A stretch of 64,000 bases of DNA, taken from NCBI GenBank assembly GCA_030068145.1, contig JAPJBO010000059.1:1-64000 (forward strand). The letters are read 5' to 3'. The notes beneath the pieces are model-generated. The model was not told the origin of the DNA and searched no databases. It saw nothing but the letters and a program-made list of their open reading frames with translations. Of the stretch, positions 26,473 through 35,515 are shown piece after piece. Made by a program: the position numbers and the translations under genes. Position 1 is the first letter of the stretch; each line of letters opens with the position of its first letter. The DNA comes from Diplonema papillatum (taxonomy: Eukaryota > Euglenozoa > Diplonemea > Diplonemida > Diplonemidae).

Positions 26473-27893
26473 GGTTATTTTTATATATAAGGCCCTGGTT
26501 TGAACGACCAAAAAAAAAACAAGGAAAAGATTCGGATGGCACTTGGGTTTTGCTTGTGCAGGCATACTTACCCTATTCTGGTGAGTTGCATGTGGGTATG
26601 GGCTTGCCTAACAGCTGCCCAGCTGCTAGGAGGTGTTTGACGCTACAAGTCAGTCTGCGAGCTAGCAAAAGGAGCCGAAGAACCCCTATAGAAGGACCCT
26701 CAGCCGACGCTAAAACGACCCCAAAAGAGCCTGGCTTCAAAAGGGACCTACGAGAAAACCCACCCCAAAAGGACCTTGAAAGGACCCATATGTATGATAT
26801 TACGGAAGAATGCCAACAAAATAGGAGGAAAGTCTTCGGTAGGTGGGGGGTGTGGTTTAGAAAGATTCTGGTGATGTATCCCCTCCCGGGGCCCTCCCCC
26901 TGGTTTCCCGGGTGTCCCCGGGTTTCGCTCGCGACCGTTTCCTGAACAATCCTTCACTAAATCCGCGGTTAAATAACCTGGCCTCAGTGGTGCAAGCACC
27001 ACGCGCTCTTCAAACCCAAGAAATGTGAAAACGGATTTTTTCCTAGAGGCTTTTCGTGTTATTCTGCTGAAACATTTTCCCCCATATGGCATCGTCGCAT
27101 ATGAAGATCAGTCGGCCGTAGAGGCTTCTGTGGCAGTATCGTGGGTTCACGCATCCGTTTTTTTTTTTTTTTTTTTTTGAGGTTCCCCAGGGCATTAGCT
27201 TGGTCTCCGGCCCATTTTCCAGATTTGGACCGATAACGGCTTTTTTGCGTTTTCACTGTTTTTAGAGTTATACTTATATATATGGTATATGTTTTTCTGC
27301 AATTTTTGCACTGAGTTGGCTCTCGCCTGCCGGTGTCGCACGTGATGTGTCATGCAGAGCTGTTGTTCTTTCCCCCGTGCCCGTCCAATTTGCATCCAAA
27401 CTGGCCACTTCTACTGGTGCTGGGAAGTGGGATTCCCCCTGCGTGCACTCCTTCTGTAGCCTTTGCTGGTGCAGTGGTTGCCCCTCCAATTGCAGATTGG
27501 CCACCGCTGCCGGCGCCTGGGGGACGATGCAGTCACGGTAGTGCCATTTTTTTTTTTTTTTTCCGGCGGCCTTTCCAAATTCTGACCGACGGTCCAAATG
27601 TGGATATAGAAGCTAATCCCCTGGGTTCCCCCAAGCCAGCATACTAGCGCTGACCTCGACCCCCGAGCCCAGAACTGGTAAACTGGTCTGTATCCAAATA
27701 TTATATATATTTTTTGTGCACAGGGGGTGTTGCAGGAGGGCAGCCACCCCCGTTCGGCAACGAATGCCTGCAGAGCGAAGTCGTACCGGATAGCGGTGGG
27801 ATGGTGGACAAAGGACGAAGAAAGCCATACGCCTGCTACGGGAAACAAAGGGACGAGTTCAATGGGCCAACAACAGCGTCAGTGAAGGGCCGA
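26473..27893. other. Intergenic with long poly-T tracts, no gene seen
   Basis: T runs of about 20 at 27159-27178 and about 15 at 27547-27562. AT-rich TATATA stretches lie near 27274 and 27704. Short frames on both strands have no recognisable domain. Confidence 0.45.
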
Positions 27894-28357
27894 TTACAGC
27901 AGCCTTGGGGTAGTCATCATATTTTTGCGCATGACCCCCACTTTGTCGACGCACGCTTCATACTCCGGCCACGTGGCGAAGTTCAGTGTTCTTGGGCTCG
28001 CAATCCACGCATTGAGGTACGCCATAGCGCTCCTCGGGATGCCGCTGCCACGTTCATACGGGCATTGAGCCCGAGCATTAGCACGTCGGTCAGCGTCTGC
28101 TCGTGAAGCCTCTTCCTGGCTCTTGTCAACACCCTTTTCATGTTTGAAAAGACACGCTCGACCGATGCTGTCCCCATTGGCAGGACAACAGCAATGGCAA
28201 ACAGCTTGTTTGTCTCTGGAAATGCCGTCGAAAGGTTCGATGACTTCAGCAGCCCCAGCATGACGTCTTCCAATGCACCCGGTGGTTGAACACGGTGTGG
28301 TACCCCGTGGTGCACGGTGGTAGTACACTGTGGTACCCTGTACACACTGTAGTACAC
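27894..28357 (-). pseudogene. hAT transposase C-terminal dimerisation domain relic
   Basis: One frame (28357 to 27983) reads LFAIAVVLPMGTASVERVFS, then RARKRLHEQTLTDVLMLGLN. This fits the C-terminal dimerisation region of hAT-superfamily transposases, whose hallmark is an ERxFS motif before R..L....... .L. A likely continuation (SAMAYLNAWIASPRTLNFAT) is in another frame, so the copy carries at least one frameshift. No catalytic N-terminal part is seen, and the upstream DNA is a palindromic GTAGTACACTGTG-rich stretch. A dead fragment of a DNA transposon or of a domesticated descendant. Confidence 0.7.
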
Positions 28358-28378
28358 AGTGTGTAGTACACTGTGGGT
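28286..28378. repeat. GTAGTACAC-rich palindromic stretch
   Basis: Repeated GGTACCC, GTAGTACAC and CACTGTG words. Perfect 10-bp arms at 28341-28350 and 28356-28365 flank a 5-base loop. It lies just upstream of the hAT relic. Confidence 0.65.
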
Positions 28379-28837
28379 AGCCGGTTCCTCCGGGAAAATA
28401 ATAATAGCTGAGATTTTTTTTTTTTTTTGACCCAGACCAGTTTCCAGACCAACTCTGGCCTGGCGACCAGCTGACCCCCCCCAAGCTAGTAGGCTGCCCC
28501 AAGCACACGCAGGTTACCATCAAAAAAGCCTTTCCGAAAGGAAACGCGTCCTTTTTTTTTGTTGTGTGTGCCTTTTTCGAAAGGAAACGCGTGTTATTTT
28601 TTTTTTTGGACGATATATGTCGTTCTGATGTCTGACGACTTCTTTTTTTGTTTTTCGGTATCATTTGAATTTCATTTCTTTCTTTTTCGTTCGTCGAGTA
28701 AGCCAGGGGACTTTGTATGTTCGGGTCGCTGAGCTTAACTCCCCAATGGGCCCTGCACATAAAGGTTTCGGTTATCGTTTATTGAACCAGTTTCGCCCTG
28801 CCCGATCGAATGCTGTCTTGCGAGCCTTGTAGTTCTG

Positions 28838-29165
28838 GGGTTGGAATACAAACACAATCTGTCTGCTTTGTTTTCTTCGCTTATACACACCGTGTGATGT
28901 TTTCTCCCTCAGGACTGTGACCTGTCGTGTTTTAGAGTGCAAGTTCGCTTAGGGATCCGGTGTTTTATAGTCTCCGGGTGACTGTAGTCATAAGAGTTCT
29001 TTTGAGGTATAGTATGTTTATGTGTCTTGTCGTGTAGGGGTAGATCCGCATGACCTCACGTCCGGTCAACACGTGGTTCGGTAGCTACAGCACTTGGGGA
29101 TCCCTTCGGTTCTTTGGCTGGCAGCTTTTGTCGAGCATTTCCTTCCAAGCTGGCGCTTTATGTAA
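28838..29165 (+). repeat. SINE-like family B, long copy 3
   Basis: Shares the TTTTCTCCCTCAGGACTGTG core and the tail GCTACAGCACTTGGGGATCC...CGAGCATTTCCTTCCAAGC. It has extra middle sequence including AGTCTCCGGGTGACT, which also occurs near 34815. Confidence 0.7.
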
Positions 29166-30477
29166 CAGTTTCTGAGGATGAAGCTCGTCGTGTACAAGAA
29201 CGACCGAATAAAAGGATGTCCCTGACAGTAGCGTTTGATCCACGTGCTGCACATTTCTCGGCACGCGCGTTGGATAACGAGATTTCGTTCCGTTTGATTG
29301 GTTTCAGTCCCATTTTGCTTCACTTTTCTTTTTCTTTTTTTTTTGCTTTTTCTGCTTTGTGCGTTTGAAACAGTGATTCATCAGGTCGCCATGACCTGCA
29401 AGGCTTCGTGAAGAACAACTTTTTTCGGGGGGAAAATTTTTCTTGGGTTTGAAGAGCGAGGGGGGGGGGGGTCTTAGTTTCGTGGAGGGGGGTCGGGTGA
29501 TGTTCAAACGCATAAGAAATAACGGGGGAAAAAAAGGCTGCACTAAAGAAAAACTGAAATGAACCTATTCCGAGAACCACCTCACGAGGGAGGCTACTTG
29601 TTTTCAAGACTGTTTCTGTTTCTGTTTTCCATATATTTCTTGTGTTACCACTCCTTTCATTATCATAGAGTGAAAGTTCGCTTGAAACTCCGGGTAGTTT
29701 TTTTTTTTTTTTTTTCCTTTTCCTGTTTTGAAGTTTTTCCTTTTCCTCCATCTTACTTTTTCAAGCTTTTCTTTGGAACAGTGGGGCGTGGTTCGATCCG
29801 CGCACGTTGTGGGCCTGAGAAAAAAGAAACATGGGCCCGAAAAAAGAAGAATGAGAAGAAAAAGGCGCGCCACCGGCATTTGTGGCGGGGGAAACGTTCG
29901 CGTCGTGGATCTGATTCAAGAGAGCCGCGGGGGGGAGAAGGCGAGGGACCAGGCGGCTGGCGGACCATGCCACACACGCCGACGAGTCGGTCTGGGAGGT
30001 AATCTCCGGTGTTTCGGATACTCCCCCATCCCCTGCTTTCACAGCCTGTCGCCCGACTGCTCAACTTTAACTCCAGCTTTCTTAAAAAAAAAAAAAAAAG
30101 GGCTCGACTTCACCGCAGGGCTTACGCTCCGTTTTCGGCCTCAGAGAAAATACGTGTGGTCCCCATCATGTGGGCGCTGAAAGTAACGTAATAAGGTTCG
30201 AGGGGAAATGATACTCTCCTCCTCGCCCGTTTCGCTGCTCCGTACTCACTGCTCTCGTCCTTGCTGCTGCGTGATGCCAGATTGATGGTGCGTAACAAAC
30301 GTAGAAAGGTCATGCAGAGATTCTCGTGTGTATGCCACGAACTTCTTCGTGACGCCTCAGGACACTGGACTTGAATTTTATTTCCCTTCACTGGGATGGC
30401 TGCCGTGACGAACCTAGCTGCTTCGTGTCACAGGCGGAGAGAGAGTGGAGAGAAACGACAGTGAGGGTTTGGAGGAG
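29166..30477. other. Intergenic, homopolymer-rich, no gene seen
   Basis: Contains G12 near 29460, T16 near 29700 and A15 near 30085. A TAGAGTGAAAGTTCGCTT word at about 29666 recurs in part near 33236 and 33529. No coding evidence. Confidence 0.45.
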
Positions 30478-30597
30478 GACGCGGCGTGCGTCGGGGCCCG
30501 TGAGGAAGCACCGGCCACCTTGCTAGATAAAACCTGCCTTGGAAGAGGCACCCCTGCAGAGGCCCTCTTCCGTGTGCCTCCACGCGGAAGGAACACT
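30478..30597 (+). repeat. Dispersed repeat family F, copy 2
   Basis: Partner of 24027-24172 with the same orientation and block order. A shorter ACACGCGGAAGGACACT piece also occurs at about 31390. Confidence 0.8.
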
Positions 30598-30720
30598 AGG
30601 CTAGGAAAAAATGGGCAAGGGTGGGTGGGCAAGCGAGGGGTAAACGGTGGTTTACGATGTTTTTTTCTCGGGAGCGACGGGGTGATGACCTTCGTACAGG
30701 TGTTAGTTCTCGTCGGAATA

Positions 30721-30780
30721 GTATTAATCTTCTAAGATCTTCGATCGTATAATCTTCTAAGATCTTCGATCGTATACGAT
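30721..30780. repeat. Short tandem duplication with palindromic core
   Basis: AATCTTCTAAGATCTTCGAT followed by CGTAT is repeated directly twice. The unit contains the palindromes AGATCT and CGATCG. Confidence 0.8.
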
Positions 30781-30921
30781 AAAGAAGAAAAAACCTTTCC
30801 CCTACGTGCGGCGACACCTGGCTGTGCAGCCTTGGCGATTTTGGGGGGGTTTTCAGAATCCCGGTTTTCATTTGCCTCATCCTTATATTACAATTGAGTT
30901 ATATTGTAATTGGCCCCCCCC

Positions 30922-31085
30922 TGTAACTTTTTGCCCATGCACGAGCATGTTTCAAACTTTTTGCCCACTCACGAGCACCTTAAACGTTTTGCCCATTCAC
31001 GAGCATGGCCTAACTTTTCGCTCATTCACGAGCATGGCCTAACTTTTCGCTCATTCACGAGCATGGCCTAACTTTTTGCCCATTT
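30922..31085. repeat. Tandem array of about 30-bp units
   Basis: Five or so units with the consensus CATTCACGAGCATGGCCTAA followed by CTTTTTGCC. The two central units are nearly identical and the outer ones diverged. A degenerate match (TTTTGCCCACTTACTGACGA) occurs near 32150. Confidence 0.85.
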
Positions 31086-31139
31086 AGGATGGGCCTAGAC
31101 TCCTGCATGTCGACCAACCTGTGGCAAGCACATGTGGGG

Positions 31140-31371
31140 GAAAAAATACTCGAGGGACTGCCTTGTGATCATTTTGAAGGAGCCTAGAGGGGGAGAAAAC
31201 AATACAACTACAAAGTGGGTCGTTTTTTGTTGAACGCTTACGCCCGCCACTAAACCCGGCTTTACCTTTGTTTCGTGTGGGCTACAGCACATTTACCTCC
31301 TTTGATCTATCGCAACTGGCAGTCTCCTCAAGCATTTCCTACAAAGCAGGTGCTTAATACAAAAAATATTA
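31140..31371 (+). repeat. SINE-like family A, full-length copy
   Basis: Has the complete order: AAAATACTCGAGGGACTGCC head, AGAGGGGGAGAAAACAATAC, ACGCTTACGCCCGCCAC, GGGCTACAGCACATTTACC and the CAAGCATTTCCTACAAAGC tail ending AATACAAAAAATA. About 230 bp long and non-coding. Confidence 0.8.
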
Positions 31372-31423
31372 CAAAGTCCTCAGGGATCCACACGCGGAAG
31401 GACACTTGGGGGGAAAAAAAGTC

Positions 31424-31446
31424 CAGTAGTAGTAGTAGTAGTAGTA
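31424..31446. repeat. AGT microsatellite
   Basis: About seven AGT units in a row, following GTCC and preceding a CTGCCGAAG segment. Confidence 0.9.
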
Positions 31447-31834
31447 TCGTCTGCCGAAGCAGCCGGAGACAGCAGGCGCAGGGGGCAGGCCTTGCTTTAC
31501 AAATGTCTTCTTCATGGAGACCCAATCCCGACTGTCCAATCACTGTCGAGAAAAAAAGTCCAAAAAAAACTTAGCGTGTGGTAATCCACACGTTCCACAC
31601 GTGGAGCGTAAGCCCTGAAGTTCACCCTGTACGTTTGCACTAAACGGACCACTTTCCGGAACCGCGGTTTGCACTTTTCTATTTTTAAAAGGTAAACGAA
31701 GCTAACACAAAAAAAAAAAAGGCGCTTCGTTTTGTTTGTTTGTGACGGGGTTGATCGACTTTCCTTGTTCTTGTTGCTACCCTGGGGTCAAGGATTTCTG
31801 ATCAACTCAAAAACACGCTGCTTTTATAGCCGTG

Positions 31835-32003
31835 GGGAATTGCAAGAACGTGCTTGGAATGGGTATGTGCTCAACACCGCACTGGTCCCGTCTGCTCTGT
31901 GTTTCGGTCCTCTAAGCCACGGACACATAAGGCGACCATCATCAGCGCGGAACCTGAGTGTCTGCAGACGGGACTGCGGTGTGTGTCTGGTTTGTCAGGC
32001 GAG
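31835..32003 (+). repeat. Dispersed repeat family C, copy 2
   Basis: Partner of 401-573 in the same orientation, with scattered substitutions and small indels. Confidence 0.75.
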
Positions 32004-32429
32004 GGAGGGGCAGAGGGCAACCGACCTATTATGGTGGAAATAGTAAATGGTGCCCCTTCAGGCCCCCCTCGAGGGTTTCTATCCGTGTGCGCGTGAAGAA
32101 CCTAAATAAGTTGGCCGCATCACCCACAAAACCATGATTCACCATCATTTTGCCCACTTACTGACGATGCTTGCCCATCGGTTTGCTTATGTCGTGCAAA
32201 CCTCTAGCTCCGGAAACGTCCGTTTCGAAAAAAGGTGAACTAAACTGCGAATGGTGTCCCGCGTGGCAAGCCCGCGGGCTCAGAGGTGGGAGGGTTTTGT
32301 GATGTTCGGGCAGAGTGCTGCCTCTCGCGCATACTTGATGTTTGCATCAAGTCTTCGTTGAAGAAGATGTTGCATAGAAAAAAAAGGGGGGGGTCGTTGT
32401 AAATGGTGCTGGTTTTGAGGAATAAGGAA

Positions 32430-32745
32430 AGGCAATACATTCTCAAAGGCCGCGGAGCTGCCGCGTCCAAACGCTCTGCGAAGGCGTCAATCTTCCCCTC
32501 TGACTCCCTGTCCGCGAATACTCGATACCCGGTGGCCGAGTGGCGCATAATCGCTGCCCGCATGCCAACCTTCTCCATGGCCTCGATAATGTCCTTGGGG
32601 GGGTTCGAAAACGGGTCCTCTCGCGCGGTTCGTCTCTGAAAAGCCTCCAATTCGATGCCGGGAGGGGGCGTGATGATCCATGCCGCGGGGGTTGATTGAG
32701 AAACGATGTTCAGCGGCCGCTCTTGCTTTTTTTTAGACTGTTTCC
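32430..32745 (-). pseudogene. Coding relic or isolated exon
   Basis: An open frame of about 105 codons, without its own early ATG, reads ERPLNIVSQSTPAAWIITPP, GIELEAFQRRTAREDPFSNP, then an Ile/Met/Ala-rich stretch and GYRVFADRESEGKIDAFAER. The balanced composition suggests real former coding sequence. I recognise no family. It is open at the upstream side, into a T run on the plus strand, and decays downstream into low-complexity sequence. Could be an exon, a retroelement piece or a pseudogene. Confidence 0.35.
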
Positions 32746-32859
32746 ATTTTCTTTTTTAAGAGACTCTTAAAGAGAAAGTGAAAGCTTTTTTTGGACGCTT
32801 ATGCCCGGAGAAGCCCCAGGTTCCTCTGTTTGAAGTCATGCAACACTCTTGAGTTTGGC

Positions 32860-33150
32860 TCAGAGTTTCTCCCAGAATGCTGCTTCTTCTACTTCTGCAC
32901 CTCCCCGTCCGTAGAGGTCAATAATGCCCCGTCGGTCGAAAAAAAAGACCTCTGTTGTTGCCAATGCGAAAGAAATTCCCTTTGCCCACCTTCTGTGGGT
33001 GGGTTCCAGCTGATACCCTGTGCGTGCTATGCGCACATCAATCGAAGGCGGCAGCGCTAAACGCATCGCAGATGCAAGGGCTGCGTCTACAGGTGGTTTT
33101 GTGTCACGGTCCCGAGGGACGACCAATTCTGGTGCCTTGTGGCTTTTCGT
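32860..33150 (-). pseudogene. Second coding relic
   Basis: A frame of about 95 codons lacks an ATG start and reads KAPELVVPRDRDTKPPVDAA, LASAMRLALPPSIDVRIART, GYQLEPTHRRWAKGISFALA and ends in FWEKL. Composition is protein-like. It lies close upstream of the relic at 32430-32745 on the same strand, so both may come from one former gene. No family recognised. Confidence 0.3.
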
Positions 33151-34607
33151 TTGTTGTTGGAAAAGAAGCTTTGATGGCGCGATTCAAGAGTTTCTTTTTG
33201 GTTTTTCCTTCTTCTTTTTTTTTCTTTGGAAAATCGGAGTGAAAGTTCGCTTTTTCTTTTGTGTTTCCAAGTCGGAAACCTTGCCCAAATTGCGACAATC
33301 CCGTATGAATTCTATTTTTTTTTTTTTTTTTTTTTTTGTTTTTTTTTTGTTTTGTTCTTTTACTTGACAGTGGTTTTACGTTAATCTCGGCGTCCGTTTA
33401 GTTTACCCAAACGACCAGCGAGTAACTAGCCCACCCGAAGGCAGTTGAGTTGTTTAGGCAGGTTGTCCAAGCCGGCAGAATTTGCTTGGGCTGGCGATAC
33501 CCCTTTCCCCTTTTTTGTGGTGCTTTTTAGAGTGAAAGTTTTTGTTACAGGGTAAGGAGCTTAATTTTGCGGCGGCACTGAGTTTGCGCAGTGTGTTCGT
33601 TGCCTTGGCGCACGGCACTAACTGCATGGGGACAGCTTCGAAAGAAAGCACGCGGACACGCTGTGCTAAGGGTTTCCCAATTGGTTCACGGCTAAAAGTT
33701 CCCTGAGAAACGCCCCCTTAACACTTTCTGTACACGAAATCTTCATGTGCTGGCGATGAAGTCTAGGACAACCCCTCTGGTGCCTGGGATCGATCAAATT
33801 TGCGTCGTGACTGGGCAAACCCGCCGTCCGCCGTTCGTCCTGCATTGGTGACGGGAACTACTCAAAGGTGTCGCTCAATGCTTGTTTCCAACGGTGGACG
33901 GGACTGGATTTGGCGGGGGGGCAGTTCTGCAAGCTTGGGTACCTGGTAACCAGTTGCCTGCCCTTTGCAGTCCTGTAGAGCACGTGAAGAAATGCGTCTT
34001 TTGCTTTTTTGTGTTTCCGACGATCCCGTGGGACGTACAGATTGGGGGGTTTTTTTTTTAGCGTTTATTGTGGTCTTTTATTCTCTTGAAGAAAAAACGA
34101 AGAAAAAAAATATAAAAGGAGGCGAGGGCGGGAACAAAAGGACGTTTTCTGGTGAACGAAGAGTATGACACCTACATGGAACAGGGTTCGGGAAAAAAAG
34201 GAAGAAAGGGAGAAAAAAGGTGGAGCCTCTGTAACGGACGGGAGGGAGTGGGGGTTTGGGGGTGGATTCAGGAGGTGGGGATGGGCGCGAGGACGGTTCA
34301 GAATAGTTGAGTCGCAGCTCTTGCGCGAGACAGATGGAGAAAAGAAGGTGTTTGTATTCTTCTCTTATTCTCACGAAAGGGAGGGTCGGTCCTGCCTTTG
34401 GCTTTGTAGGTTCTCCCAACTCCCACAATCGTGGTTAGCACAAGCTCAAGAGGTCGAGTCAACTATTCCCTGCAGTATTTAGAATACTTTCAAGAGAAAT
34501 GCGAAGAAGAAGAAGAAAAAAAACGCTTCGGTTGACCACGTTCCGTGTTGGCGGATCCCTTCTTCCTTCTTCGGGTGAGGAACACCGGTCAACGCGTCTG
34601 CATCCCT
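33151..34607. other. Intergenic with poly-T, no gene seen
   Basis: A T run of about 22 at 33317-33337. The segment 34302-34355 resembles 61-115 (AATAGTTGAGT(C/T)GCAGCTCTTG), another short dispersed repeat. No gene recognised. Confidence 0.45.
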
Positions 34608-34786
34608 TGTTTTTTTTTGTTGTATAAGCACCTGCTTTGTAGGAAATACTTGAGGAGGCTGCCAGTTGCAAAGATCAAAGGAGGTAAATGTGCTGTAGCC
34701 CACACGAAACACAGGTGAATCTGGGTTTAGTGGCGGGCGTAAGCGTTCAACAAAAAAGACCCACTTTGTAGTTGTATTGTTTCTCA
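34608..34786 (-). repeat. SINE-like family A, reverse copy
   Basis: Reverse complement of the family A body and tail. The T-rich end (34611-34618) corresponds to the A-tail. High similarity to 1437-1580 and 31231-31371. Confidence 0.85.
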
Positions 34787-35149
34787 TGAGTCTCCGAGGG
34801 TTTTGAGTCTCCGGGTGACTTAATTGGCAATATGGGAAGATGATGGCCTTTATGCTCTGCGAAGGATGGTGGTTCCGCGAGGTAAGACACACCGCGGTTG
34901 TGGATCGTTGGTGGTTTCGGCCATTATTCGTACACCTTACATACGATAGGCCCTCACACCCAGTAATCAGTCACTGGAGGATCGTTTGCTATCCTGAAGC
35001 ACACAGGCCTGAAAGGATTTTGAAACTAAAAGAGATGTCGCTCGCCGCATTTGGTTAGTGGTGCTGCCACTGTGGTCGACACTGTGCTAACGTATGACGC
35101 TACTGTGCGGGACACTGCTTGCTTCAGCAATCCATGCTTCCCATGCGCA

Positions 35150-35410
35150 GCGTGGGCAAAAAATTTTCTGGCCAAATCAAAGATTTTTTAACCGGGATTT
35201 TTCAGAATTTCGGGGATTAGAATAACCCCTGGGTATTTGGGGCAAAAAAAAAATTTTTTTTTTCTGACCGCCCACCGTGGTGACCACCTTAGAGTGTGAC
35301 AGGTAGCGTCTCCCCCCTCCACAGTGAAAATAGCCTATGAGGGGGGGGGGGGGGGGTCAGCCGGCTGATGGATGGATGGATGGTTCTTAACAAGATGCCT
35401 GGGGGGACTC
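35150..35410 (-). repeat. Dispersed repeat family E, copy 2
   Basis: Reverse-complement partner of 22381-22800. Poly-G at about 35342-35357, CAGCCGGCTG, GATG repeats, CCCACCGTGGTGACCACC and an A/T palindrome beside GTATTTGGGGC. It lies just beyond the 3' end of the second giant gene. Confidence 0.75.
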
Positions 35411-35515
35411 TTTCTCTTTCATGGTGCCGGCGCTACTTGCCCATTGCTGTATGTTTGGGCCGATAGCATCAAGTCTTCTTCGTGGCAAGGGGGTGGGAAA
35501 GAAGGCATGCCGAAC

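Noticed and set aside
29786-29810. GGTTCGATCC, possible tRNA B box
   Set aside because: No cloverleaf partner arms were found nearby.
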